This document shows positions 8,112-16,985 of a DNA stretch of 64,000 nt, one piece after another. The notes beneath the pieces were generated by a model. It was not told where the DNA came from and made no database searches. It was given only the letters and a program-made list of their open reading frames with translations. Position numbers and translations under genes: made by a program. Positions within the stretch are counted from its first letter, which is position 1. Each line of letters begins with the position of its first letter. The stretch comes from Roseateles_B sp051857535 (lineage in GTDB: Bacteria; Pseudomonadota; Gammaproteobacteria; Burkholderiales; Burkholderiaceae_C): NCBI RefSeq assembly GCF_051857535.1, contig NZ_JBPZGY010000005.1, positions 248,001 through 312,000 of the forward strand, in the 5' to 3' direction.

Positions 8112-8543
8112 ATGAATCGCGCCATGAAAATGCCTGAGCAGTCCGCCGATCCTTCGGCGGGCCTGCGACTGTTCGCGCTGATGATGTACCTGATCTACGG
8201 TGTCGGCCTGCTGACGGGCGTGGCTGCCGTGCTTGCCTTGTTGTTGACCTGTCTTCGCCTGAAGGAGAGCCGGGGCACGATCTACCACAGCCATCTGCGC
8301 TGGATGATGCGTGGCTTCGGGCTGTGCTTGGTCGGGATGGCCCTGGGGGGCGTTCTGGCCTGGACGGACTGGGCTGGCCCAGTCATCGCTGAAGTCACGG
8401 GCTATCCAGAACACGAACTGCATGCCTTGCGCCGCGCCATTCACGGAATGGGGCAGCTCATCCTGGGCCTGACCTGGTTCTGGGGCGCCTATTTTGTCGC
8501 GCGCGGTCTTCTCAACTGGAGCGAACACCGTCGCATGCCTTGA
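8112..8543 (+). CDS. Small integral membrane protein (DUF4870-like)
   Basis: A 143-residue protein with a good ribosome-binding site (GGAGGA just before ATG). Three to four hydrophobic helices are visible: around residues 20-45, 68-90 and 115-135. A charged linker RLKESRGTIYHSHLRWMMR lies between the first two. A similar small membrane protein sits between hisE and the HIT gene in many Burkholderiales genomes, often annotated DUF4870, but I assign that name from position and hydropathy only. Function unknown. Confidence 0.75.
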   Translation: MNRAMKMPEQSADPSAGLRLFALMMYLIYGVGLLTGVAAVLALLLTCLRLKESRGTIYHSHLRWMMRGFGLCLVGMALGGVLAWTDWAGPVIAEVTGYPEHELHALRRAIHGMGQLILGLTWFWGAYFVARGLLNWSEHRRMP

Positions 8544-8579
8544 CCGAGGCGCATGCAAGTCAGACTGCTGGAGCACACC

Positions 8580-8927
8580 ATGACCCAAGATCCCCACTGC
8601 ATCTTCTGCAAGATCATCGCCGGCCAGATCCCCTCGAAGAAGGTCTATGAAGACCAGGACCTGCTGGCCTTCCATGACATCCATCCCTGGGCGCCCGTCC
8701 ATGTGCTGATCATCCCCAAGCTGCACATCGCCAGCATGGCGGACCTGACGGACGAGCATGCGCCCCTGCTGGGCAAGATGAGCGTGCTGGCGCCCAGGCT
8801 GATGAAGGAGTTGGGCGTCAGCAACGGATTTCGCACGGTGATCAACACTGGGCCGGACGGCGGGCAGGAGGTCTACCACCTGCACATGCATGCCATGGGC
8901 GGCCCGCGGCCTTGGCTGAAGGGCTGA
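8580..8927 (+). CDS. HIT family nucleotide-binding hydrolase (HinT-like)
   Basis: A 115-residue histidine-triad protein, probably a purine nucleoside phosphoramidase. CIFCKIIAGQIPSKKVYED is the classic HinT N-terminus, and the triad reads YHLHMHAMGG near the C-terminus. The start at MTQDPHC is preferred because GGAG lies about nine bases upstream; an in-frame ATG 27 bases earlier would add an unrelated leader. It is the usual neighbour between hisE and tatA in this order. Confidence 0.92.
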   Translation: MTQDPHCIFCKIIAGQIPSKKVYEDQDLLAFHDIHPWAPVHVLIIPKLHIASMADLTDEHAPLLGKMSVLAPRLMKELGVSNGFRTVINTGPDGGQEVYHLHMHAMGGPRPWLKG

Positions 8928-9027
8928 GCCCCTTGAAATCTTTATGAATGAGGGGCATCTGTCTAGTCACAAAGGACTGTCACGGGCAGGCGCCTAGAAT
9001 CCGCTATTCGCTTTTGAGGAGACCACT

Positions 9028-9252
9028 ATGGGTGGACTGAGCATTTGGCACTGGCTGATCGTGCTGGTGGTGGTGGTGATGGTGTTTGGCACCAAGAAGT
9101 TGCGCAATGTGGGCTCGGACCTCGGCGCCGCCGTCAAGGGCTTCAAGGACGGCGTGAAGGACGGTTCGGCTGACGCACCGGCTCAGCAGGTGAGCCACAA
9201 CAAGGCGCAGGACCCGAACACGGTCGACGTTGACGCCAAGACCAAGTCCTGA
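9028..9252 (+). CDS. tatA: Sec-independent protein translocase TatA
   Basis: Pore-forming component of the twin-arginine translocase. The 74-residue protein has a short N-terminal membrane helix (WHWLIVLVVVVMVFG), the hinge TKKLRNVGSDLG and an amphipathic helix with AVKGFKDGVKD, then a polar tail. A strong ribosome-binding site (GAGGAG) precedes ATG. tatB begins 11 bases downstream. A hairpin with GCCCCT/AGGGGC arms lies in the 100-bp gap after the HIT gene and may separate the transcripts. Confidence 0.95.
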   Translation: MGGLSIWHWLIVLVVVVMVFGTKKLRNVGSDLGAAVKGFKDGVKDGSADAPAQQVSHNKAQDPNTVDVDAKTKS

Positions 9253-9263
9253 GCTGAGCACGG

Positions 9264-9734
9264 ATGATTGATTTCGGCTTCGACAAGCTGGCGCTGATCG
9301 GCGCCGTGGCCCTCATCGTGATCGGACCGGAGCGTCTGCCCAAGGTGGCGCGCACGGCCGGCCACCTCATGGGCAAGGCGCGGCGTTATGTGGCGGAGGT
9401 CAAGGCCGAGGTCAACCGTTCCATGGAGCTCGAGGAGCTCAAGAAGATGAAGGGCCAGTTCGAGGACGCTGCCCGCGACGTCGAGCACAGCGTCCAGCAG
9501 GAAATCAACTCGGCCAACCAGGCCTTTGACCAGACCTGGCAGAGCATAGGCGGCGAAGGCAGCAGCTACGAACCGCTGCCGCCCAGCTACCGCCACCCTG
9601 GCAAGAAGTGGCGCGTCAAGCGGGGCGCCGTGCCGCTCTGGTACAAGAAGCAGCAGGGCGTGCGGCGCCATGTGCAGTCCGGTGCGGCGCGTGTGGCCCG
9701 CTTCCGCCCCTCTTCGCGATCGTCGCGATTCTGA
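9264..9734 (+). CDS. tatB: Sec-independent protein translocase TatB
   Basis: TatB forms the substrate-receptor complex with TatC. The N-terminus MIDFGFDKLALIGAVALIVI followed by GPERLPKVARTAG is diagnostic, including the conserved glutamate-proline hinge. A long helical region with many Glu and Lys follows. The last 50 residues are Arg/Ser-rich and unusually basic (ending RPSSRSSRF), longer than in E. coli but common in betaproteobacteria. tatC starts 24 bases downstream. Confidence 0.95.
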   Translation: MIDFGFDKLALIGAVALIVIGPERLPKVARTAGHLMGKARRYVAEVKAEVNRSMELEELKKMKGQFEDAARDVEHSVQQEINSANQAFDQTWQSIGGEGSSYEPLPPSYRHPGKKWRVKRGAVPLWYKKQQGVRRHVQSGAARVARFRPSSRSSRF

Positions 9735-9758
9735 TTGCGCCCCCAAGGCGCCCCTCCC

Positions 9759-10550
9759 ATGAGTTCTTCACCCGAAGACGAACTGGCTGGCACCGAGCAG
9801 CCCTTCGTGTCGCACCTGATCGAGTTGCGTGATCGCTTGATCCGCGCACTGCTGGCCGTCGGCGTGGCCTTCGGCCTGCTGTGCCTCTATCCCGGCCCGG
9901 CCGGCCTCTACGACCTGCTGGCGGCGCCCCTGGTGGCGCATCTGCCCAAGGGCTCGTCGATGATCGCCACCAATGTGCTTTCGCCCTTCCTGGTGCCGCT
10001 GAAGATCACGATGCTGGCGGGCTTTCTGGTGGCGCTGCCCGTGGTGCTGTACCAGGTCTGGGCCTTTGTGGCGCCCGGGCTTTATTCGCATGAGAAGCGC
10101 CTGGTGCTGCCCCTGGTGGTGTCCAGCACGGTGCTCTTCTTCATCGGCGTGGCCTTCTGCTACTTCTTCGTCTTCGGCCAGGTCTTCAAGTTCATCCAGG
10201 GCTTTGCGCCCAAGAGCATCATGGCGGCGCCGGACATCGAGGCCTACCTGGGCTTCGTGATGACCATGTTCATCGCCTTTGGCGCTGCTTTCGAGGTGCC
10301 TGTGGTGGTGGTGGTGCTGGCACGCCTGGGCCTGGTGACGGTGGAGAAGCTGCGCGAGTTCCGCGGCTATTTCATCGTGCTGGCCTTCGTGATCGCGGCC
10401 ATCATCACGCCGCCGGACATCGTCTCGCAGCTGGCTCTGGCCATCCCCATGTGCCTGCTCTATGAGCTGGGCATCTGGGCGGCCGGAACCTTCATCCGCG
10501 CAACCAAGGCGCCGGACGACGCCGAGGATGCCAAGGACGCAGCGAGCTGA
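9759..10550 (+). CDS. tatC: Sec-independent protein translocase TatC
   Basis: Multi-spanning receptor of the Tat pathway. The 263-residue product has the expected six transmembrane helices. The N-terminal signature SHLIELRDRL carries the signal-peptide-binding glutamate, and FVAPGLYSHEKR lies in the first cytoplasmic/periplasmic turn. The final helices include TPPDIVSQLALAIPMCLLYE. I choose ATG at 9759; a TTG at 9735 would add eight unrelated residues. The C-terminus is rich in Asp and Ala. It converges with the downstream protease gene. Confidence 0.95.
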   Translation: MSSSPEDELAGTEQPFVSHLIELRDRLIRALLAVGVAFGLLCLYPGPAGLYDLLAAPLVAHLPKGSSMIATNVLSPFLVPLKITMLAGFLVALPVVLYQVWAFVAPGLYSHEKRLVLPLVVSSTVLFFIGVAFCYFFVFGQVFKFIQGFAPKSIMAAPDIEAYLGFVMTMFIAFGAAFEVPVVVVVLARLGLVTVEKLREFRGYFIVLAFVIAAIITPPDIVSQLALAIPMCLLYELGIWAAGTFIRATKAPDDAEDAKDAAS

Positions 10551-10592
10551 TCGCCAGATTTGCTCAATGCTGCGGGGCCGCTTCAGGGCCGC

Positions 10593-11783
10593 TCAGTTCG
10601 GGTTGTCTTCCGGCTTGGGCCTGGGGCGCTGGCCGATCTTCAGCATGAAGGCCTTGCGTTCCGCGCCCCGTTGAACCTCCAGCCTGGCCTGGCTGCCCGG
10701 TGTCAGTGCCGCCACGGTCGTCAGCAGATCATTGGGGCTCTGCACTGTCTTGCCGGCCACGCTCAGCACCACGTCGCCCGGCTTGATGCCGGCCTGCTCG
10801 GCGGGGCCCTTGAGGATCACGCCGCTGACCATCACCCCCCGCAACTGCGGCAGGTGGAAGGCCTCCAGCACCTCGGGCGTGATCTCGCGCGTCTGTACGC
10901 CCACCCAGCCCCGCAAGACCTGACCCTGCTTGATCAATGCTTCCATCACCTCGCGGGCCAGGCTCACCGGGATGGCAAAGCCTATGCCCATGCTGCCACC
11001 GCTGCGCGAGTAGATGGCGGTGTTGATGCCCAGCAACTGCCCTTGGGTGTCGACCAGGGCACCACCCGAATTGCCAGGGTTGATGGCCGCATCGGTCTGG
11101 ATGAAGTTCTCGAAGGTGGACAAGCCCAGCTGCTTGCGGCCCAGAGCGCTGACGATGCCCGAGGTCACCGTCTGCCCTACGTTGAAGGGGTTGCCGATGG
11201 CCAGCACGGCGTCACCCACCTGCAGGCTGTCGGCCTCGCCCAGGCGCATCACCGGCAGATTGGGCAGGCGGATGCGCAGCACGGCCAGGTCGGTGTCGGG
11301 GTCGGTGCCGATCAGTTCGGCGGTGGTCTCGCGGCCGTCGCTGAGCTGGATCAGGATCTCTGTGGCGTTCTCCACCACATGGTTGTTGGTGAGCACATAG
11401 CCCTCAGGCGAGACGATCACCCCCGAGCCCGTGCCGCGTTGGCTGTCGGGCTCGTCTTCGTCGGGGCTGCCGCCGTGGTAGCGCAGCCAGGCCTGCTCTT
11501 CCTCGCTGAGGGGCTGGCCAGGCTTGCTGGCGCTGATGCTGACCACGGCCGGCGCCGCCAGCCGGGCTGCCTCGGCATAGCCGGGGCGCTTGCCGGTGCT
11601 GGCGCCCTGTTGCAGGCTGGGCGCGGGATGCAGGCTGCCTTGCAGCCATTGCGGCTTCAGCGTGGCCACGACAAAGTAGCCGGCCAGCGCCACAGTGGCT
11701 GCCTGGGAGAAAATGAGCCAGGACCGGCGCAGGGGCGACGGCGCTCCCGAAGCTTGGGAGGAAGACGAGGACGATGTGGACAT
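10593..11783 (-). CDS. DegQ/DegS-like trypsin-type serine protease with PDZ domain
   Basis: Periplasmic, membrane-anchored HtrA-family protease. After a serine-rich start, an anchor helix reads SWLIFSQAATVALAGYFVVA. The protease domain carries the triad: VLTNNHVVENA (His), DTDLAVLRI (Asp) and AAINPGNSGGALV (Ser). A single PDZ domain follows, with RGVMVSGVILKGPAEQAGIKPGDV. One PDZ and a membrane anchor resemble DegS more than DegP/DegQ. The chosen start (MSTSSSS) overlaps the start codon of the divergent Nif3 gene; a further upstream start would read into that gene. Confidence 0.9.
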   Translation of the reverse strand: MSTSSSSSSQASGAPSPLRRSWLIFSQAATVALAGYFVVATLKPQWLQGSLHPAPSLQQGASTGKRPGYAEAARLAAPAVVSISASKPGQPLSEEEQAWLRYHGGSPDEDEPDSQRGTGSGVIVSPEGYVLTNNHVVENATEILIQLSDGRETTAELIGTDPDTDLAVLRIRLPNLPVMRLGEADSLQVGDAVLAIGNPFNVGQTVTSGIVSALGRKQLGLSTFENFIQTDAAINPGNSGGALVDTQGQLLGINTAIYSRSGGSMGIGFAIPVSLAREVMEALIKQGQVLRGWVGVQTREITPEVLEAFHLPQLRGVMVSGVILKGPAEQAGIKPGDVVLSVAGKTVQSPNDLLTTVAALTPGSQARLEVQRGAERKAFMLKIGQRPRPKPEDNPN

Positions 11784-12576
11784 GAAGGAAAACACCCCGA
11801 CGACCGGGCAGGAAGGGTGCCAGACCCTGCCTCGCGACGCGTTGGTGCGCCTGCTTGACGGATGGCTGGAGCCGGGTCGTTTCAAGGATTATGGGCCCAA
11901 CGGTCTGCAGGTCGAGGGCAAGCCGCAGGTCCGTCGCGTGCTGTGTGGCGTGACCGCCAGCTTGGCCCTGATCGATGCCGCCATCCAGCGCGGAGCCGAT
12001 GCGCTGCTGGTCCATCACGGCTTGTTCTGGCGCGGCCAGGAGCAGCGCCTGACGGGCTGGATGAAGGCCCGCGTGCAGCGCCTGCTGGCCCACGACATCA
12101 ACCTGATCGCCTACCACCTCCCGCTGGACGCTCATGCCGAACTGGGCAACAACGCGCAGCTGGGACGCCAGTTCGGCTGGACGGCCGATGCCCGTTTTGG
12201 CGATCAGGACCTGGGCTTCGCCGGTGTCCTGCCTGAGGACCAGCAGACGCTGGACGGCCTGCGTGCCGTGCTGGAGCAGCAGCTGGCACGCCCCGTGCTG
12301 GCCATCCCGGGCGACGGCCGGCCACTGCACCGCGTGGCCTGGTGCACTGGCGGCGCCCAGGGCTTCTTCGAGGCGGCAATCGCCAGCGGGGCCGATGTCT
12401 TTGTGACCGGCGAGGTGTCCGAACCCCAGGCGCATTACGCGGCTGAGACTGGCGTGGCCTTCATCGCCGCAGGCCACCATGCCACCGAGCGTTACGGCGT
12501 TCAGGCCCTGGGGCGGCGCCTGGCCGATGAAGCTGGCCTCGAAGTCGAGTTCCTGGATCTGCACAACCCTGCATGA
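11782..12576 (+). CDS. Nif3-like dinuclear metal-centre protein (YbgI family)
   Basis: A NIF3/GTP cyclohydrolase I type 2-like protein of about 264 residues, forming hexamers with a dimetal site in characterised relatives. Visible blocks are RFKDYGPNGLQVEGK, ALLVHHGLFW, NLIAYHLPLDAH and AAGHHATERYGVQAL; the histidines are the metal ligands. The biochemical role remains unsettled in the family. ATG at 11782 is the first reasonable start; a shorter start near 11841 (GTG/TTG) would fit some homologues better. Its stop overlaps the pdxA start by four bases. Confidence 0.9.
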   Translation: MKENTPTTGQEGCQTLPRDALVRLLDGWLEPGRFKDYGPNGLQVEGKPQVRRVLCGVTASLALIDAAIQRGADALLVHHGLFWRGQEQRLTGWMKARVQRLLAHDINLIAYHLPLDAHAELGNNAQLGRQFGWTADARFGDQDLGFAGVLPEDQQTLDGLRAVLEQQLARPVLAIPGDGRPLHRVAWCTGGAQGFFEAAIASGADVFVTGEVSEPQAHYAAETGVAFIAAGHHATERYGVQALGRRLADEAGLEVEFLDLHNPA

Positions 12577-13637
12577 CTCCCCGCATGACACCCCTCGCCA
12601 AGCCGGGCATGAAGCCCCTGTTGATCACCCAGGGCGACGCCTGCGGTATCGGTCCCGAGGTTGCGGTGGCCGCCTGGGCGGCGGAGCAGGCCCCGCCTGG
12701 TGCTCCTCCCTTGTGCCTGGTGGGTGACCTGGCGGTCTGGCGCCGCGCCCTGCGCCTGGCGGGCCTGGACTTCCCCACGGCCCTGCTGGACGACCCCTCG
12801 CAGGCCGCGCACGTGCCGGCGCGCTGCCTGCCCGTGTGGCAGCCGTCGGGCATGGCGCCAGGCCTGGTGGAGGAACCTCTCGGCCAGATCAGCGCGCGCG
12901 CTGGCGCCGCCGCGGCGCGCTGCATCGAGGCCGCGGTGGCGGCGATCCAGTCGGGGCAGGGCGGCGGCCTCGTGACCGCGCCCATCCACAAGGAGGCCCT
13001 GCACGCCGCGGGTGTGCCCTTTCCCGGTCATACGGAAATGCTGCAGGCGCTGGCCACCCCGGCAGGCGGCAGTGCGCCGCCCGTGCGCATGATGCTGGCC
13101 AACGAGGAGCTGCGCACGGTGCTGGTGACCATCCACGTCTCATTGCGCCAGGCCATCGAGCAGGTCACGACGGCCGCTGTGCTGCAGACCCTGCGCATCA
13201 CCCAGGACTCGCTGCGCCGCTTTGGCATCCGGATGCCCCGTATTGCCGTCGCAGGCCTGAACCCGCATGCGGGTGAAGGCGGCCTCTTTGGGGACGAGGA
13301 ACTCCGGGAGATCATCCCCGCCATCGAGGCAGCCCGCGCCGAAGGCATCGACGCCCAAGGGCCATTCCCGCCCGACACCGTCTTCATGCGGGCGCGCCAT
13401 GCGCCTCCGCATCACCCGGGTGCTTTCGACGTGGTGGTGGCCATGACGCACGACCACGGCCTGATTCCGGTGAAGTATCTGGGCGTGGAGCAGGGCGTCA
13501 ACGTCACGCTGGGCTTGCCGTTCGTGCGCACAAGCCCTGACCATGGCACGGCCTTCGACATCGTCGGCAGGGGCCTGGCGGATGCCTCAAGCATGAGGGC
13601 AGCCTTGCGCATGGCCTGGCAGCTTTGCAGCGACTGA
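12573..13637 (+). CDS. pdxA: 4-hydroxythreonine-4-phosphate dehydrogenase (PdxA family)
   Basis: NAD-dependent enzyme of pyridoxal 5'-phosphate synthesis. Metal ligand histidines are visible in GHTEML, TIHVSLRQAIE and GLNPHAGEGG, and VTAPIHKEAL and TRPD-type substrate contacts appear in MTHDHGLIPVK. The N-terminal motif reads LITQGDACGIGPE rather than the usual TMGDPAGIGPE, which is odd but keeps the Asp and the glycine turn. The start may instead be at 12588 or 12609. It is translationally coupled to the Nif3 gene (ATGA overlap). Confidence 0.88.
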   Translation: MTPRMTPLAKPGMKPLLITQGDACGIGPEVAVAAWAAEQAPPGAPPLCLVGDLAVWRRALRLAGLDFPTALLDDPSQAAHVPARCLPVWQPSGMAPGLVEEPLGQISARAGAAAARCIEAAVAAIQSGQGGGLVTAPIHKEALHAAGVPFPGHTEMLQALATPAGGSAPPVRMMLANEELRTVLVTIHVSLRQAIEQVTTAAVLQTLRITQDSLRRFGIRMPRIAVAGLNPHAGEGGLFGDEELREIIPAIEAARAEGIDAQGPFPPDTVFMRARHAPPHHPGAFDVVVAMTHDHGLIPVKYLGVEQGVNVTLGLPFVRTSPDHGTAFDIVGRGLADASSMRAALRMAWQLCSD

Positions 13638-13816
13638 GCAGGCCTGCGCCGGTCCCCGGGGGGGCAGGCCGAGGCGCCCTGGCCAGGCGAGGACGCGCCG
13701 TTCCGATCTGCGTGCCTGCACTGGGCCGTCACGCCGATGTGGCGGCAGGCGTATCGGCCTGCGAGTCACCTGGCAGGGAAGGGCGGGAGGCAACAAGCGC
13801 AGCCGCAGCCGCCTGA

Positions 13817-16396
13817 TCACTGCTGGGTATTGAGCGCTGCCAGCTGCTTGCGCGCACGTGCCGTGGCGCGTTCCAGTAGATAGGCGTTCTCGAAGGCGCG
13901 CAGGCGGCCGGTCTCGCAGAGCTTGCGCAGCATGCGAGCCGTCATGGTGACCGTTTGCTGGTGCTTGTGGCCCTGGGTGAAGATGAAGAAGCTGCGGCCG
14001 GCACTGATGTGGGCCAGGCGCACCTTGCGCCAGTGCTCGCCGGTGTTCATCTGGTAGGCAAAGCCCAACTGAAGGTGGTCGATCAGCAGGACGCCGGAGC
14101 TGGGCTCTGGCTCCTCGGTGGCCGAGGGCAGGCCGTCGATGCTGATGTCCACCGCCTGCAGGGGTGCTTCCTGGGCGGTGATGTCGATGTCGACCTCGCC
14201 CTTCCAGTCCACCGACGTTTCCTGGACCAGGCCCAGGCTGGAGGCTTCCTTGGCGTTGAGTCCCTGGGCCAGGTCGATGTCGACCTCGCCGGACTCGGTG
14301 TCGCGGAACTCATCCGGCTGCACAGGGGGCAGGTCTTGCTCCTTGGGTGCCTCAATGCCGAAGACGGCTTCCAGCTGCTTGACCAGCAGGTTGTAGTCAA
14401 GGGCTGACAGCCCCTGGCCCTTCAACGATTCGGCATGCACCGGCAGCAGTTGGCCGATGAAGGGCTTGCGCAGGGACTCTGGCCAGGCGATCAGATCCAG
14501 GCCCTCGTTGAGCGTCTGCATCATGCGCGGCAGGGCGCTCAGGAAGGCCTGGCGCTGCGGCCCCGGCGCCTTGGGCTGCACGCTCAGCACCAGGTCGCGG
14601 CCGAACTGGCGGAAGCGCTTCTCGCGGTCTTCGCTGCCGCCTTCGCGGCGTGAGGCCTGCACGATGGCGCCGCTCCAGGTCTGGGACAGGAACTCACGCA
14701 GGAAGTCCGGCATGGGCACCTTGGCCAGGTTCTGGGCCAGCTGCTTGGCATAGCGCTGCTGCAGCCGGAGGTCGGTTTCCTTGCGCTCGACCAGGGCTGC
14801 TGCATCGCCATGGGCTTGCAGAGTCTGGGCGGTCTGGGCGCTGATGAAGGCCTCGAGATCGTCGAGCTTCTGCTCGTAGGTCTCGATGCGTTCGAAGTCT
14901 CCGCCGCTGACATCATGGACCAGGGCCCGCACGTGCTCGAGGAAATCCTTGCCGGGGGAGTCGCCGAAGTCGTCGTAGGCGCAGGCCAGGGAGGCCAGAC
15001 GGTTGATGAAGCGGCGCACCGGATGGCGGCGCGAGGAGAAGAAGGTGTTGTCGCCCAGCGCGGCGCGCAGCACGGGCAGTTGGAGCTGGGCCAGCAGGCG
15101 CGCCATCTGCGGCGGCACCTTGGCGTCGGAGAGGATGTGGTCGAAGAGGCTGCCCACCACATCGATCACCATGTGGTCCAGGGAGCCGGTGGCCGCCTGG
15201 CGCAAGGCGTCGCGATGCAGGTGAATCAGGTTGGGTGGCAGGGGCAGGGCGCCGCCCGGGATGGTGTCATCACCCCAGTCCGCCCCAGCCAGCGGCATGC
15301 CGTTGCTGGCGGATCCGCTGGCCGACAGGGCGCCGGACACCGTGCTGCCGCCGAAACCGGCCCCGCCCAGACCGCCGCCCAGGCCGCCGCCCAGGCCGCC
15401 ACCACCCAGGCCACCACCCATGCCGGCGCCACCTCCCGCGGGCATGGGCAGGCTGGACAGGCGTCGCAGCAGGTCCATCAACTGGGGATCGACGCTGCCC
15501 ATCACGCCGGCGGGTGCATAGCCGCCATAGCCGGGACCATAGCCTCCGGCACCGGCGCCGAAGCCGCTAGGTGCACTGATCCCGCCGGCATAGCTGCCTT
15601 GCATGGGGGCGCCGTAGCCAGGCGCCGCATAACCGCCCACGCCGCCAAAGCCGCTGCTTGCGGCCGGACCCAGGCCGCCGAAGCGGGAGTTGCCCATGGG
15701 GCCACCCAGGTCGCCGGTCACGCTGTTGGGGCCGCCGCCCATGCCACCCATGGCGCCAGCGGGGTTGAGGGCGCGCACCCGCAGGTCCTGCTGGCGCAGG
15801 CCGCGGCTGCGGAAAAGGGTGGCGATGTCGGCGTAGCAGGCCCGCATCTCGGTTGTGAAGGCGCGGGTGAGCTCGTCGACCAAGGCCTGACGGAGGTCCT
15901 GCTCTTCGCTCAGGCTGTGCACGCCGTCCAGCAGGGCCTGGGCGATCAGCTCGGGGCGCAGGGGGTTGCGATCCAACCCGCCTTCGGAGGAACTGAGACC
16001 AGCGAGGAAGGACTCGACATCGCGCAGCTCCCATTCGCTTTGGTGGCCGATGGCCATGCCGATGCGGTCGGCCGCCACCATGGCGTCGACCTGCTCGTCG
16101 TCCATCAGGGAGAGTTCGTCCCAGGCCTTCTTGGCGGCGGGGGCGGCCTTGTCGCGCTGCTCGCCGGCCATCTGGCGGCGCAGACTGGCCTGGAACTCCT
16201 GGATGAACTGCGGGAGGTTCTCGCGGAACAAGTACTGAGCTGCCAGCAGCGCATCGCGCCGCTTGGCATAGCCGGCGGAAAGGGCAGCCAGTCCCAGTCC
16301 TTCAGCGCAGCGCTCGGCCGCCTGCTCGGCGGCTGCCCGGATGCGCTGGAAGGCGGCTTCGAGATGCGGGTTGAGTCGTGACTCGGGCTGATTCAT
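13817..16396 (-). CDS. DUF1631 domain-containing protein
   Basis: An 859-residue mostly helical cytosolic protein of unknown function. DUF1631 members are common in Burkholderiales and were once mislabelled as thymidine phosphorylases. The N-terminus shows RRDALLAAQYLFRENLPQF and LSLMDDEQVDAMVAADRIG. The C-terminus has a PilZ-like beta segment with DHLQLGFAYQMNTGEHWRKV followed by HQQTVTMTARML. Between about residues 215 and 380 is a long glycine-rich low-complexity insert. No export signal. It stands alone, with mscL 151 bp away on the same strand. Confidence 0.85.
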   Translation of the reverse strand: MNQPESRLNPHLEAAFQRIRAAAEQAAERCAEGLGLAALSAGYAKRRDALLAAQYLFRENLPQFIQEFQASLRRQMAGEQRDKAAPAAKKAWDELSLMDDEQVDAMVAADRIGMAIGHQSEWELRDVESFLAGLSSSEGGLDRNPLRPELIAQALLDGVHSLSEEQDLRQALVDELTRAFTTEMRACYADIATLFRSRGLRQQDLRVRALNPAGAMGGMGGGPNSVTGDLGGPMGNSRFGGLGPAASSGFGGVGGYAAPGYGAPMQGSYAGGISAPSGFGAGAGGYGPGYGGYAPAGVMGSVDPQLMDLLRRLSSLPMPAGGGAGMGGGLGGGGLGGGLGGGLGGAGFGGSTVSGALSASGSASNGMPLAGADWGDDTIPGGALPLPPNLIHLHRDALRQAATGSLDHMVIDVVGSLFDHILSDAKVPPQMARLLAQLQLPVLRAALGDNTFFSSRRHPVRRFINRLASLACAYDDFGDSPGKDFLEHVRALVHDVSGGDFERIETYEQKLDDLEAFISAQTAQTLQAHGDAAALVERKETDLRLQQRYAKQLAQNLAKVPMPDFLREFLSQTWSGAIVQASRREGGSEDREKRFRQFGRDLVLSVQPKAPGPQRQAFLSALPRMMQTLNEGLDLIAWPESLRKPFIGQLLPVHAESLKGQGLSALDYNLLVKQLEAVFGIEAPKEQDLPPVQPDEFRDTESGEVDIDLAQGLNAKEASSLGLVQETSVDWKGEVDIDITAQEAPLQAVDISIDGLPSATEEPEPSSGVLLIDHLQLGFAYQMNTGEHWRKVRLAHISAGRSFFIFTQGHKHQQTVTMTARMLRKLCETGRLRAFENAYLLERATARARKQLAALNTQQ
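15355..15425 (-). repeat. Short tandem repeat encoding a glycine-rich tract in the DUF1631 gene
   Basis: On the plus strand a 12-base unit close to CCGCCGCCCAGG repeats several times with small changes (CCGCCGCCCAGG, CCGCCACCACCCAGG, CCACCACCCATG). On the coding strand this gives successive GGLGGG-type units. It is the densest part of the Gly-rich insert and a likely site of slippage. Confidence 0.6.
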
Positions 16397-16547
16397 GGAC
16401 GGGGGGACCGGGCGCGCGCCACATCAGGGCGCGCAGCTGTTGCCAAGTATCCGTGGAATTGAGGGCTCATGTTGTGACCAAGCGCAGCCTGCGCGCGCCG
16501 GATGGCACGGTAGCGCAATTCGCGGGCTGGCAGGCGCGAAGGCTTTC

Positions 16548-16985
16548 TCAGCGCTTGAGCGAGTCGCGAATCTCGCGCAGCAGCACGATGTCCTCCGGCG
16601 TGACAGCCTCGGCCGCGGGGGCCGGGGCGGGTTCGGCCCGCTTCAGGCGATTGATCTGCTTGACCATCATGAAGATGATGAAGGCCAGGATGATGAAGTT
16701 GAGCAGCACGGTCAGGAAGCTGCCGTAGGCGAAGAGGGGCACGCCCGCCTTGGTCAGAGCCTCGTAGGTCTGGGGGCCCTTGAACTCGGCGGGGACGGTG
16801 CCCAGCACGACGAAGTAGTTGGAGAAGTCCAGGCCGCCGACGACCTTGCCCACCAGGGGCATGATCAAGTCCTTGACCATCGAGTCGACGATCTTGCCGA
16901 AGGCGCCGCCGATGATCACGCCCACGGCGAGATCCACCACATTGCCCTTGACGGCAAATTCCTTGAACTCGCTCAGCATTCCCAT
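16548..16985 (-). CDS. mscL: Large-conductance mechanosensitive channel MscL
   Basis: Osmotic-shock release valve in the inner membrane. The 145-residue product begins with the conserved FKEFAVKGNVVDLAVGVIIG helix S1/TM1. TM2 reads FLTVLLNFIILAFIIFMMVK and is followed by an Ala/Pro linker and a cytoplasmic helix ending LLREIRDSLKR. Length is normal. It is read away from petA, with 237 bp between the two start codons. Confidence 0.96.
   Translation of the reverse strand: MGMLSEFKEFAVKGNVVDLAVGVIIGGAFGKIVDSMVKDLIMPLVGKVVGGLDFSNYFVVLGTVPAEFKGPQTYEALTKAGVPLFAYGSFLTVLLNFIILAFIIFMMVKQINRLKRAEPAPAPAAEAVTPEDIVLLREIRDSLKR

Noticed and set aside
13638..13816. Gap between pdxA and the DUF1631 gene
   Set aside because: Convergent intergenic sequence with a short GCAGGCCTGC palindrome and no T-run; nothing supportable.
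14810..16381. 523-codon open frame opposite the DUF1631 gene
   Set aside because: It is an antisense shadow caused by high GC; composition is Gly/Ala/Gln/His-rich without domains, and the DUF1631 frame on the other strand has clear protein character.
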